Source: Streptomyces thermolilacinus SPC6
GTDB taxonomy: Bacteria > Actinomycetota > Actinomycetes > Streptomycetales > Streptomycetaceae
Direction: 5' to 3'
DNA length: 64,000 nucleotides
Assembly: GCF_000478605.2 (NCBI RefSeq)
Contig: NZ_ASHX02000001.1
Location: forward strand, 1,775,895 to 1,839,894
Of this stretch, positions 21,041-29,440 are shown in pieces. Position numbers and translations under genes: made by a program. Positions within the stretch are counted from its first letter, which is position 1; each line of letters begins with the position of its first letter. Under the pieces are notes generated by a model, which was not told where the DNA came from, searched no databases, and saw only the letters and a list, made by a program, of their open reading frames with translations.

Positions 21041-21994
21041 TCAGCCTCGCAGCTTCGGGTCGAGGGCTTCGCGCATGGCCTCGCCGAGCAGGGTGAAGCC
21101 GAGGGCGGTGATGATGATCCCGACCGCCGGGTAGACGGCCATCATCGGCGCGTTGTCGAAGAACCGCTGCGCCTGGGAGAGCATCACGCCCCACTCGGGG
21201 ACGGCCGGGTCCGGGTTGCCCAGGCCCAGGTAGGACAGGGCGGCGGCCTCGATGATCGCGGTGGCGAGGCTGAGGGTCGCCTGGACGATCACGGGGCTGA
21301 GCGAGTTCGGCAGGATCTGCGTGAGGACGATCCGCTTGCGCCGTACGCCGAGGGCCTTGGCCGCCAGGACGTAGTCCGTGCCGCCCTGGGAGAGCATCGA
21401 GCCGCGCAGCAGCCGCGCGAAGATCGGGATCTGGACGACACCGACGGCGATCATCACGGTCGTCAGGGACTGGCCCATGACAGCGGCGATGGAGACGGCG
21501 AGCAGCAGCGACGGCAGCGACAGCAGGATGTCGATGAAGCGCATGACGACCGTGTCGACGCGTGCCCCGGCCTTGCCGCCGAGGGTGGCGGCGGCGCCGG
21601 ACAGCATGCCGATGAGCGCGCCGACGACGAGGCCGATGAGCATCGACACGACACCGACGAGGAGCGTCTGGCGGGCGCCGACGAGCATCCGGGAGAACAT
21701 GTCGCGGCCGAGGTGGTCCAGGCCGAACCAGTTCTCGCCGCGGGCGCCGACGAACTTGCCCTGGTTGGCGAAGACCTCGCCGCGCCAGGTCTGCGCGGTC
21801 GGGGCGTGCGGCGCGAGCCACGGGCCGACGATCGCGACGATGACGAACAGGGCGATGATGGCGGCGCCGATGACGGCCATCTTGCTGTTCTTGAGGCGGC
21901 GGAACGCCTCGCGCCACAGGCTGGCGCCGGTGGTCGTCTCGTTCGCCTGGGTGAGTTCCGCGAGGCGGTCGATCTTGTCTGTCTTGGTGGACAC
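21041..21994 (-). CDS. Peptide ABC transporter permease (DppC/OppC type)
   Basis: A 317-residue inner-membrane permease with an N-terminal soluble stretch, a first span (VIGAAIIALFVIVAIVGPWL) and a C-terminal core of five spans. The EAA loop is seen as DYVLAAKALGVRRKRIVLTQILPN. GTG start at 21994, one base after the DppB-type stop. Confidence 0.92.
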   Translation of the reverse strand: MSTKTDKIDRLAELTQANETTTGASLWREAFRRLKNSKMAVIGAAIIALFVIVAIVGPWLAPHAPTAQTWRGEVFANQGKFVGARGENWFGLDHLGRDMFSRMLVGARQTLLVGVVSMLIGLVVGALIGMLSGAAATLGGKAGARVDTVVMRFIDILLSLPSLLLAVSIAAVMGQSLTTVMIAVGVVQIPIFARLLRGSMLSQGGTDYVLAAKALGVRRKRIVLTQILPNSLSPVIVQATLSLATAIIEAAALSYLGLGNPDPAVPEWGVMLSQAQRFFDNAPMMAVYPAVGIIITALGFTLLGEAMREALDPKLRG

Positions 21995-21995
21995 G

Positions 21996-23000
21996 TCAGT
22001 TCACCCGCACTCTCGGGTCGATGAGGCTGTACGCCAGGTCCACCAGCAGGTTGATGACGACGTACACCATCGCGATGAACATGATGAAGCCGACGAGCAC
22101 CGGGTAGTCGCGGGCGTCGATCGCGTCCTTGATGAAGGAGCCGATGCCGCCGAAGGCGAAGACGGACTCGGTGAGGACCGCGCCCGACAGGAGGGAGCCG
22201 GTGAGCAGACCGATCGCGGTGACCACCGGCAGCAGCGCGTTGCGCAGCACATGGCGGACGCGGACGGTGTTCTTCTCCAGGCCCTTGGACTCGGCGGTGC
22301 GGACGTAGTCCTCGCCGAGGACCTCCAGGACGCTGGCGCGGGTCATCCGGACGATGACGGCGAGCGGGATGGAGGCGAGGGTGATGGCCGGCAGCGCCAG
22401 GTGGTGCAGCGCGTCCAGGGTGGCGTCGAACTCGCCGGTGAGGATGCCGTCGAGGACGGCGAAGCCGGTGACGTCGGTCGCGTTGAGGCCCGTGGTCAGT
22501 CTGCCGTAGCTGGGGAAGAGGCCCAGGTTGACGGCGAAGACGCCCTTCAGGATGAGGGCGAGGAAGAAGACCGGGACGCAGATGCCGACCAGTGAGCCGG
22601 AGACGGAGGCCACGTCGAGCCAGCCGCCGCGGCGCTTGGCGGCGAGGTAGCCGAGCGGGATGCCGACGACCACGGCGATGAGCATCGCGAGGACGCTCAG
22701 CTCCACGGTGGCCGGGAAGCGCAGGGCGAACTCGTCCCACACGGGCTGGCCGGTCTTGGTCGAGGTCCCCAGGTCGAGCTGGAAGATGCGCTTGAGGAAG
22801 CGGCCGTACTGCACCCAGACCGGCTGGTCGAGGCCCAGCGCACGGTTGATGCGTGCCACTTCGGTGGGAGTCGCCCGTTCGCCCAGGATCGCTGAGGCGG
22901 GTCCGCCGGGCAGCCGGTTCAGCCAGAGGAAGAGGAGAACCGACAGGCCGAGCAGGGTGGGTATCAGCTGTAGCAGTCTTCGTACGACGAGTCGCAGCAC
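21996..23000 (-). CDS. Peptide ABC transporter permease (DppB/OppB type)
   Basis: A 334-residue permease. The N-terminus LRLVVRRLLQLIPTLLGLSV and the EAA loop DYVRTAESKGLEKNTVRVRHVLRN are typical. GTG start at 23000, with an A/G-rich site upstream. Between it and the binding-protein gene lies a strong 12-bp hairpin (23040-23071), which may lower transport-core expression relative to the binding protein. Confidence 0.92.
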   Translation of the reverse strand: MLRLVVRRLLQLIPTLLGLSVLLFLWLNRLPGGPASAILGERATPTEVARINRALGLDQPVWVQYGRFLKRIFQLDLGTSTKTGQPVWDEFALRFPATVELSVLAMLIAVVVGIPLGYLAAKRRGGWLDVASVSGSLVGICVPVFFLALILKGVFAVNLGLFPSYGRLTTGLNATDVTGFAVLDGILTGEFDATLDALHHLALPAITLASIPLAVIVRMTRASVLEVLGEDYVRTAESKGLEKNTVRVRHVLRNALLPVVTAIGLLTGSLLSGAVLTESVFAFGGIGSFIKDAIDARDYPVLVGFIMFIAMVYVVINLLVDLAYSLIDPRVRVN

Positions 23001-23039
23001 CCCGCATGCCCCTTTCTTACGTGTACGTCAGAAGCGGGC

Positions 23040-23071
23040 CCGCCCGGCCACGCAGTGCTGTGGCCGGGCGG
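23040..23071 (-). terminator. Intra-operon hairpin after the peptide-binding protein gene
   Basis: Perfect 12-bp arms, CCGCCCGGCCAC (23040-23051) and GTGGCCGGGCGG (23060-23071), enclose an 8-nt loop. It sits 19 nt past the lipoprotein stop and 39 nt before the permease start. Such hairpins in importer operons act as partial terminators or 3' stabilisers. Confidence 0.75.
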
Positions 23072-23090
23072 ACCCCGCGTGCGGATGCGA

Positions 23091-24761
23091 TTACTTGAAG
23101 GAGACCTCGGCGAAGTTCTCCTGCGTCAGCGGGGAGACCTTCGGCGGGTTGACGTTCTTGCCGAACGCGATGGCCGGCGGGGACGACGAGATCGGGAGAC
23201 CCGGCAGGTACTCCATGATCGCCTCGTTGGCCTTCTTGTACGCGTCCACGCGCTGGGCGGGGTCACCGATCTTCGAACCGGCGTTCACCGCGTCGAAGAC
23301 CTTCTGCTCCTTGAAGCCCCACTGCTTGTCGTACTTGGCGAACCAGGTGCCGATGAAGTTGTAACCGTCGTTGAAGTCACCGGTCCAGCCGAGCATGTGC
23401 AGGGCGCAGGCGCCCGCCTCGGTCGCGTCCAGGTAGTCCGGGGCCCACTTCATGGGCTTCGGGGTGACGGTGATGCCGGCCTTCTCCAGGTCCGACTTCA
23501 TCAGCTCGAACATGTCCTGCGGGGCGGGCATGTACGGCCGGGTGACCTCGGTCGGGTAGCAGAACTCGACCTTCAGCTTGGGCTCGCCGGCGGCGGCGAG
23601 GAGCTGCTTGGCCTTGTTCGTGTCGTGCGGGTACGTCTTGACCTTGTCGGACCATCCGGCGACCGTGTCGGGCATGAACTGGGTCGCGACCTTGCCGCCC
23701 TCGGGCAGCTGGGTCTTGACGATGTTCTCGCGGTCGATGGCGTGCGCGATGGCCTGGCGGACCTCGGGCTTCTTCAGCGCCGGGTTCTTCTCCTGGGTCA
23801 TGCCCACGTAGAAGAGGTTGAAGACGTCACGCGTCGGGACGTTGAAGCCCGCCTGCTCCAGCGTCTTCACGTCCGCGGGGGACACGAGGTCGTAGCCGTC
23901 GATGTCACCGGCCTGGAGCGCCTGGCGACGGCCCTCCTCGGTGGCGATCGTGCGGAAGACCAGGTTCTTCACCTTCGCCTTGTCGCCCCAGTAGTCGTCG
24001 AAGCGCTCAAGGGTGATTTCCTTGTTGCCCTTGTTCCACTTGACGATCTTGTACGGGCCGGTGCCGGCGACCGTGCCGGCCTCCTGGCTGTACTTGGGGT
24101 ACGTGATGGCCTCGCCCTTGCCGGACGCGGCCTGCTTCGCGTACTCCTTGATGGCCTTCGGCGAGTGGATCGCCAGCGCCTGGAGGGAGAAGCCGCCGGG
24201 CAGGTTGGCGGAGGGCTCGTGCACCTCGATGACGGCGGTGTTCTCGTCCTTGGCGGTGCAGGACTTGTAGTTCGCCTTGGGGGCTTCCTTGTCCTCGTTC
24301 TTGGCGAAGCCGCCCATGATCTTCTGCCAGTAGTACGAGACCGCGCTCGACTGGTAGGTGCCCTTCCAGTTGAACCAGTGGTCGTAGTTGGCGCAGACCG
24401 CGGCCGCGTTGAACGCCTCACCGTCGTGGAACTTCACCCCCTTGCGGAGGTTGAACGTCCACACCGTGCCGGCCGGGTTCCCGGTCCACGACTCGGCGAG
24501 GCCGCCGACGAGCTTGCTGCCGCCCGCCTCGTGCTCCAGCAGTGCCTCGAAGGCCTGCCGGGTGACGCGGAACGTCTCGCCGTCGCTGGCGAGCGCCGGG
24601 TCGAGCGAGCCGGGGTCACCGGCACCGGCGAACACGAACGTGTCCTTGTCGCCGCCCTTGGCGTCGTCCTTGCCGCGTTCGCTGGCGCAGCCCGTCGCGA
24701 TCATTCCGACGGCGAGCGCCGCGGTGACCGCCCGGACCGCACGGGACTTGAATATTCGCAT
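23091..24761 (-). CDS. Peptide-binding lipoprotein of ABC importer (SBP family 5)
   Basis: A 556-residue extracytoplasmic solute-binding protein. The signal peptide has a basic start (MRIFKSRAVR), a hydrophobic core and a lipobox-like MIATGC, so the mature protein should be lipid-anchored. Family-5 features include GDPGSLDPALASDGETFRV near the start, the GTGPYKIVKW core and DVFNLFYVGMTQEKNP. I place the start at 24761 with GGGGTGG just upstream. First gene of the operon; a candidate promoter lies 94-120 bp upstream. Ligand is a peptide by homology. Confidence 0.92.
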   Translation of the reverse strand: MRIFKSRAVRAVTAALAVGMIATGCASERGKDDAKGGDKDTFVFAGAGDPGSLDPALASDGETFRVTRQAFEALLEHEAGGSKLVGGLAESWTGNPAGTVWTFNLRKGVKFHDGEAFNAAAVCANYDHWFNWKGTYQSSAVSYYWQKIMGGFAKNEDKEAPKANYKSCTAKDENTAVIEVHEPSANLPGGFSLQALAIHSPKAIKEYAKQAASGKGEAITYPKYSQEAGTVAGTGPYKIVKWNKGNKEITLERFDDYWGDKAKVKNLVFRTIATEEGRRQALQAGDIDGYDLVSPADVKTLEQAGFNVPTRDVFNLFYVGMTQEKNPALKKPEVRQAIAHAIDRENIVKTQLPEGGKVATQFMPDTVAGWSDKVKTYPHDTNKAKQLLAAAGEPKLKVEFCYPTEVTRPYMPAPQDMFELMKSDLEKAGITVTPKPMKWAPDYLDATEAGACALHMLGWTGDFNDGYNFIGTWFAKYDKQWGFKEQKVFDAVNAGSKIGDPAQRVDAYKKANEAIMEYLPGLPISSSPPAIAFGKNVNPPKVSPLTQENFAEVSFK

Positions 24762-24854
24762 GGGCCACCCCTGGTTTGGCCTAGTGAATGAGGTCTTGAC
24801 CGGCCGAACACTACCGACGGGTGGCATCCCGGAGAACAGTCCGGATAGCGGTGA

Positions 24855-24883
24855 TACCTAGTCGAGACCCGGACAGTCGCCAA
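24855..24883 (-). promoter_or_regulatory. Candidate housekeeping promoter of peptide importer operon
   Basis: On the minus strand TTGGCG (24883-24878) and TAGGTA (24860-24855) are spaced by 17 bp. That fits the Streptomyces vegetative consensus, and the pair lies about 94 bp before the lipoprotein ATG. The remaining spacer to the SseB-like gene (24884-24969) shows nothing else I recognise. Confidence 0.5.
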
Positions 24884-24969
24884 ACCGGTCCCATCCCGGA
24901 CAAGCTCCCTGCCTGGAGTTAACACGCCCGACATACGGGGGAGTTCGCCAGGCGTTTCCGGACGGCCGG

Positions 24970-25749
24970 TCAGCGCTGCTGGGGGTACCCGTAGGCGGCG
25001 GTCCCGCGCTGCGGCGGGGCGAGGTGGGCCTCGCGGTCGTAGAAGGGGCGGGCGTTGGCGCGCAGCCACAGCGCGACCGGGTCGTACCCGTCGGACATGG
25101 CGACCGTGGACACGGGCAGTCCGTCCGGGACGGCGGCGACCGACTGCCGCATCATGGCGCGGACCGTCTCCACGGCGGCCGGGCCCGTGTCGTACAGGTC
25201 GAGGCCGATGGCGAGGTACGGCGTGCCGAGCGCGGGCTGCACCCAGGCGCGGCGCAGGGAGCGCACGGCGGGGGTGCGGTGGGCGTTCTGCGTGAGGAGG
25301 GCGTAGAACTGCGGCAGCTCGATGGCGGGCTCTGAGAGGCGCAGGGGTCCCGCGGGCATGCGGTCCAGGCCGGTGGCGATGCGGCGCAGGTCGGCCCAGG
25401 GGATGCCGACGCCGCCGCCGGGGGCGTGCGGGTTGAGCCAGACGCCCCACCGGTCGGGGTACAGGGCGCGGGCCACGTCGCGGACGGCGACGACCTCGTG
25501 GGCGCGGGTCCAGCCGGAGGCGGCCAGCTCCTGCGCGGAGGTGACGCACGGGGCGTACCCGAGGCCCTCGATCTCCATGTTCCCGTACTGGGCGTCGGGG
25601 GAGCCCGCCTGGCCGTGCCAGAGCAGCATCCACACATGGCCCTCGGCGAGCGCGTGCAGCAGCGCCTCGTACGCGTCGTAGCGCCCGGGCGTGACCTGCC
25701 GCAGCATGTGCTCGACCTTTCCGGCCGCCTCGGTGCCTGACGCGCTCAC
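24970..25749 (-). CDS. SseB-family protein, copy 1
   Basis: A 259-residue protein with the N-terminal SseB domain (EALLHALAEGHVWMLLWHG, then MEIEGLGYAPCVTSAQEL) and an SseB C-terminal domain (ALGTPYLAIGLDLYDTG). SseB was named in E. coli because loss or over-expression changed serine sensitivity. A second SseB-like gene lies 52 bp upstream on the same strand, and the window's serine/glycine genes are 3 kb away. No catalytic residue is known. The ATG at 25749 is preceded by GGGCGGGATCAG, an acceptable site. Confidence 0.82.
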   Translation of the reverse strand: MSASGTEAAGKVEHMLRQVTPGRYDAYEALLHALAEGHVWMLLWHGQAGSPDAQYGNMEIEGLGYAPCVTSAQELAASGWTRAHEVVAVRDVARALYPDRWGVWLNPHAPGGGVGIPWADLRRIATGLDRMPAGPLRLSEPAIELPQFYALLTQNAHRTPAVRSLRRAWVQPALGTPYLAIGLDLYDTGPAAVETVRAMMRQSVAAVPDGLPVSTVAMSDGYDPVALWLRANARPFYDREAHLAPPQRGTAAYGYPQQR

Positions 25750-25801
25750 CTGATCCCGCCCCTCGTTCGCCTGCTTGCGGTCCAGCTTAAGGGCGCCGGG
25801 C

Positions 25802-26605
25802 TCAGGAGCCGTGTTCGCGGCGGTAGAAGGGGCGCACCCTTTCGAGCATCCAGTCGCCGACGGGGTCCTGGGCGACGTCGAGGAGGACCATGTTGACCGG
25901 CCACTTCACGGGGACGGCGCCGAGGGCGCGGCCGAGGGCGTCCATGGGCGCGGCGCGGTCGGCGTCGTCCCAGGAGGTCAGCTGGACGCCGACGAACAGG
26001 GTGGGCGGTTCGCCCTCGACGCTGGCGAGGGCGCGGCGGGCGGTGAGCACCGTCCCGGTCGCCTCGAACTCGGCGCTCGCGGCGGAGAGGAAGTCGACGG
26101 GGTCGTCCTGCCAGTCGGGTTCGAACAGCCGGACGCGGGCGCCGGACGGGCCGCCCGCGGCCGGGCCGGGGCCGGGCCCGGCGAGGGGGTCGCGTCCCGC
26201 GCGGCACAGTTCGGCGACGGCGGGCGGCGGGAGGGGCGCGCCGATGGTGCCGCCGGGGTTGAGGGCGATGCCCAGCTGCGGCGGGAGGCCGCGGGCGAAC
26301 TCGACGGCGGGCGCGACGGCGTACGCCATGTGGGGGCCGGCGCAGGCGCGGAACTGGCTCTCGGAGGTGAAGACCGGGACGTACGGCAGCCCGTCGAACT
26401 CCAGGGTGGGCAGGTCCAGGCCGGGCGCGCCGGGTCCGGCGCCGTCGGCGGAGCCGCCCTTGGGCAGCGGCACCCAGACGTGGCCGCGGGCGAGGACCTC
26501 GACGATGCGGGCACCGGCGGCGCTCTGCCCGAGGGAGGCGGAGAGGACCTCCTCCAGCTCGTTGGACGGCCATGCGGTATCGACTGCGGCGGCTGCGCTG
26601 TCCAC
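25802..26605 (-). CDS. SseB-family protein, copy 2
   Basis: A 267-residue paralogue of the gene at 24970-25749. It keeps the same order: IVEVLARGHVWVPLPKGG, TLEFDGLPYVPVFTSESQFRA, then the C-terminal domain ASVEGEPPTLFVGVQL. It carries Gly/Pro/Ala-rich inserts (GPGPGPAAGGPSGA). The pair has one orientation and short spacing, so it is probably co-transcribed. The sequences have diverged well beyond recent duplication. Function is unknown beyond family membership. Confidence 0.8.
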   Translation of the reverse strand: MDSAAAAVDTAWPSNELEEVLSASLGQSAAGARIVEVLARGHVWVPLPKGGSADGAGPGAPGLDLPTLEFDGLPYVPVFTSESQFRACAGPHMAYAVAPAVEFARGLPPQLGIALNPGGTIGAPLPPPAVAELCRAGRDPLAGPGPGPAAGGPSGARVRLFEPDWQDDPVDFLSAASAEFEATGTVLTARRALASVEGEPPTLFVGVQLTSWDDADRAAPMDALGRALGAVPVKWPVNMVLLDVAQDPVGDWMLERVRPFYRREHGS

Positions 26606-26671
26606 GGTGCCCCTCTCTGCGTGACGTGCCGCAGCACCCTAGCGCGCCGGGCCGGGCGCCCGCCCGTTGCT

Positions 26672-26758
26672 CCCGCCCTCGCCCGGCCGGGTGGCCGTCA
26701 TCGGGCAGCCGCGTTCCGACGGTCCCCGGCCCGCCCTCGCCCGGCCGGGTGGCCGTCA
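26672..26758. repeat. 29-bp direct repeat overlapping the kinase-like gene stop
   Basis: An exact 29-bp sequence occurs at 26672-26700 and 26730-26758 (offset 58 bp). The second copy is the last codons and the stop of the P-loop gene on the minus strand; the first is an untranslated copy just downstream. Confidence 0.92.
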
Positions 26759-27409
26759 GTGGAAGCGGATGCGGGTGAGAGCCGTGGCGGCCGGGCGGTC
26801 CAGGAGGACGGCCGAGCCGGAGCCGGCCGGGAGCACGCCCCGCTCGGCGTCGCGGACGAGGCGGCCCACGGCCCTGCGGTGGCGGGCGAAGGCGTACGCG
26901 GAGACGCCCCTCCCCCGCTCCCGCTGGCCGTCCCGTGCCGTGTCCGGGTCCACGTCGAGCAGCAGCAGGTGCAGCGCGCCGCCCCGGCGGCGGGCCTCGC
27001 GGGCGAGCCAGCGGCGCACCCAGGACTGTGTGCCGCAGTCGTGGACGACGACGCCCCGGCCCGCGCGCAGCCGGGCGCGCAGTCCCGCGTAGTGGGCGGC
27101 GCGGACGAGGGGCCGGTAGACGGCGTACGGCAGGAGGCGCGGCATGCGGGCCTCCCAGCGCTCGCGGGTGTCCTGGGAGTCCACGGCCCGGTCGGGGGCG
27201 ACGCGCCGGATGAGGGTGGACTTGCCGCTGCCGGGCAGACCGGAGACCACGACCACGTCCGCCTCGGCGAAGGAAAGCTCGCGCGGGACGCGCCCGCCCC
27301 GGTCGCGAAGGTCGCGCAGGACCGGGGCGGCGGTCGTGCGGGCGGGCAGCACCGGTGGCGCCGGCACCCCCGCGGTCGTGGCGTACGCGCCGGACCGCTG
27401 CAACGTCAT
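26756..27409 (-). CDS. P-loop AAA-type ATPase / kinase-like protein
   Basis: A 217-residue nucleotide-binding protein. The Walker A motif VVSGLPGSGKST lies near residue 55, followed by a zeta-toxin/APS-kinase-like layout with VDSQDTRERWEAR and VVVHDCGTQSWVRRWL, where an acidic residue could serve as Walker B or base. The N-terminal 45 residues are low in motif content. It is divergent from the riboswitch-led gcvT. Phosphoacceptor is unknown; kinase is more likely than a large AAA machine because of its size. Confidence 0.8.
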   Translation of the reverse strand: MTLQRSGAYATTAGVPAPPVLPARTTAAPVLRDLRDRGGRVPRELSFAEADVVVVSGLPGSGKSTLIRRVAPDRAVDSQDTRERWEARMPRLLPYAVYRPLVRAAHYAGLRARLRAGRGVVVHDCGTQSWVRRWLAREARRRGGALHLLLLDVDPDTARDGQRERGRGVSAYAFARHRRAVGRLVRDAERGVLPAGSGSAVLLDRPAATALTRIRFH

Positions 27410-27504
27410 GTGCCCCTCCCGAGCTCGGCTCCCCCCACAGCCTGCCCAAGAAGTGTAAAGAATCGGTAATGGGACACAAGCGGATTTGCCGACAAGCCGA
27501 GGGT

Positions 27505-27532
27505 TTGCCTATCGGGACCCTCGTGCGATGAT
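27505..27532 (+). promoter_or_regulatory. Candidate promoter for the glycine riboswitch transcript
   Basis: TTGCCT at 27505-27510 and GATGAT at 27527-27532, spaced 16 bp, give a moderate match to a vegetative promoter. Transcription would begin near 27539, about 30 nt before the first aptamer. No better pair is visible in the 150 bp upstream. Confidence 0.35.
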
Positions 27533-27564
27533 GTGCGCGCCGACAACCTCATACAGGCCGCTCG

Positions 27565-27779
27565 AATCCGTGCGGGAGAGTTCCGGGCCGTGCCGGCCCG
27601 GGCGCCGAAGGAGCAAGTTCCTCCCTTGAATCTCTCAGGCCCCGCACCGCACGTGATGAGGCAGATCTGAAAAGCGAGCCGCTCCCCGCAGCGCCGGGGC
27701 GCCGCTCCACCCAAGGTGCAAGCCGCCCCCGCGAGGGGTCACGGCGAACCTCTCAGGTTCCGATGACAGATGGGGAGGA
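27565..27779 (+). ncRNA. Tandem glycine riboswitch (gcvT element, two aptamers)
   Basis: Two glycine aptamers in series precede gcvT. The first has the hallmark GCGGGAGAG opening (27572), then GCCGAAGGAGCAAG and the closing TCTCTCAGGC. The second, after a linker containing AAAAGCGAGCCGCTCC, has the AAGGTGCAAGCC element and ends with CCTCTCAGGTTCCGATGACAG (truncated here) near 27765. A short platform follows before the gcvT ribosome-binding site. Glycine binding to such tandems switches on the cleavage-system genes; the expression platform here is not obvious as a U-tract terminator. Confidence 0.93.
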
Positions 27780-27819
27780 CCGTCCTCGCCACCCATGCCC
27801 CGGACCTGGGAGCCCTTTC

Positions 27820-28935
27820 ATGAGCACTTCCCCCCGCCGTACGGCCCTCGATGCGCTGCATCGTTCGCTGGGCGCGACCATGACCGACTTCGCCGGCTGG
27901 GACATGCCGCTGCGGTACGGCAGCGAGCGGGACGAGCACAACGCCGTCCGCACCCGGGCCGGGCTTTTCGACCTCTCCCACATGGGTGAGATCACCGTGA
28001 CCGGCGCCCAGGCCGCCGACCTCCTCGACCACGCCCTCGTCGGCAACATCGGCGGCGTCGGCGTGGGCCGTGCGCGCTACACGATGATCTGCCGCGAGGA
28101 CGGCGGCATCCTCGACGACCTGATCGTGTACCGGCTCCAGGAGCGCGAGTACATGGTCGTCGCCAACGCCTCCAACGCCCAGGTCGTGCTGGACGCGCTG
28201 ACCGAGCGCGCGGCCGGGTTCGACGCCGAGGTGCGCGACGACCGCGACGCGTACGCGCTGATCGCCGTGCAGGGCCCCGAGTCGCCCGGCATCCTGAAGT
28301 CGCTCACCGACGCGGACCTGGACGGCCTGAAGTACTACGCGGGCCTGCCGGGCACGGTCGCGGGCGTCCCGGCGCTGATCGCCCGTACGGGCTACACGGG
28401 CGAGGACGGCTTCGAGCTGTTCACCGCGCCCGAGCACGCCGAGACCCTGTGGAAGGCGCTGACCGCGGCGGGCGAGGGCGTCGGGCTGATCCCGTGCGGC
28501 CTGGCCTGCCGGGACACGCTGCGCCTGGAGGCGGGCATGCCGCTGTACGGGCACGAGCTGACCACGGAGCTGACCCCGTTCGACGCGGGTCTGGGCCGGG
28601 TCGTGAAGTTCGAGAAGGCCGGTGACTTCGTGGGCCGCGCCGCGCTGGAGGCGGCCGCCGAGCGCGCCGAGTCCGCCCCGCCGCGCAAGCTCGTCGGCCT
28701 GGTCGCCGAGGGCCGCCGCGTGCCGCGCGCCGGGATGGCCGTCGTCGCGGGCGGCGAGGTGGTCGGCGAGGTCACCTCCGGCGCCCCGTCGCCGACCCTG
28801 GGCAAGCCGATCGCCATGGCGTACGTGGACGCGGCGCACGCCGCGCCGGGCACGCCGGGCGTGGGCGTCGACATCCGCGGTACCCACGAGCCGTACGAGG
28901 TCGTGGCGCTGCCGTTCTACAAGCGTCGGAAGTGA
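27820..28935 (+). CDS. gcvT: Glycine cleavage system T protein (aminomethyltransferase)
   Basis: Transfers the methylene group from the lipoyl arm of GcvH to tetrahydrofolate and releases ammonia. The 371-residue length is standard. It begins RRTALDALHRSLGATMTDFAGWDMPLRY and has GLFDLSHMGEITVTG and the folate-site Asp region YTGEDGFELF. The ATG at 27820 has GGGAG upstream. It is the first gene after the tandem glycine riboswitch. GcvP is not encoded in this window. Confidence 0.97.
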   Translation: MSTSPRRTALDALHRSLGATMTDFAGWDMPLRYGSERDEHNAVRTRAGLFDLSHMGEITVTGAQAADLLDHALVGNIGGVGVGRARYTMICREDGGILDDLIVYRLQEREYMVVANASNAQVVLDALTERAAGFDAEVRDDRDAYALIAVQGPESPGILKSLTDADLDGLKYYAGLPGTVAGVPALIARTGYTGEDGFELFTAPEHAETLWKALTAAGEGVGLIPCGLACRDTLRLEAGMPLYGHELTTELTPFDAGLGRVVKFEKAGDFVGRAALEAAAERAESAPPRKLVGLVAEGRRVPRAGMAVVAGGEVVGEVTSGAPSPTLGKPIAMAYVDAAHAAPGTPGVGVDIRGTHEPYEVVALPFYKRRK

Positions 28936-28941
28936 CACGCT

Positions 28942-28960
28942 CGCGAGCGGACCGCTCGCG
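28942..28960 (+). other. Small hairpin between gcvT and gcvH
   Basis: Arms CGCGAGCGG (28942-28950) and CCGCTCGCG (28952-28960) are exact inverse complements about a single base, so the RNA would form a short hairpin just after the gcvT stop. It may tune gcvT relative to gcvH. Confidence 0.5.
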
Positions 28961-29031
28961 GCGCGGGACGTGATCCCGCACACTCCCTCCCCGTTCACCA
29001 GCACTCTCGCGCGTACAGGAGAATTCAGGTC

Positions 29032-29406
29032 ATGAGCAACCCCCAGCAGCTGCGCTACAGCAAGGAGCACGAGTGGCTGTCGCCCGCCGAGGACGGCGTG
29101 TCGACGGTCGGCATCACGGAGCACGCGGCGAACGCCCTCGGCGACGTCGTGTACGTCCAGCTCCCGGAGGTCGGCTCCACGGTCACCGCGGGCGAGACCT
29201 GCGGTGAGCTGGAGTCCACCAAGTCGGTCAGCGACCTGTACTCGCCGGTCAGCGGTGAGGTCGTCGAGGCGAACCAGGCGGTCGTGGACGACCCGGCCCT
29301 GGTGAACACGGCGCCGTTCGAGGGCGGCTGGCTGTTCAAGGTGCGCGTCACGGAGGAGCCGGCCGACCTGCTCTCCGCCGACGAGTACACCGAGTACGCC
29401 GGCTGA
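29032..29406 (+). CDS. gcvH: Glycine cleavage system H protein
   Basis: Lipoyl carrier of the glycine cleavage complex, 124 residues. The lipoylated Lys is K64 in [19 protein letters not shown]. The N-terminal YSKEHEWL and the C-terminal [11 protein letters not shown] are typical. The ATG at 29032 follows an A/G-rich site (ACAGGAG at 29016-29022, about nine bases before the ATG). Second gene of the riboswitch transcript. Confidence 0.97.
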   Translation: MSNPQQLRYSKEHEWLSPAEDGVSTVGITEHAANALGDVVYVQLPEVGSTVTAGETCGELESTKSVSDLYSPVSGEVVEANQAVVDDPALVNTAPFEGGWLFKVRVTEEPADLLSADEYTEYAG

Positions 29407-29440
29407 CCAGCCCGACACCCACACCCCTAGGGACCGCGTG

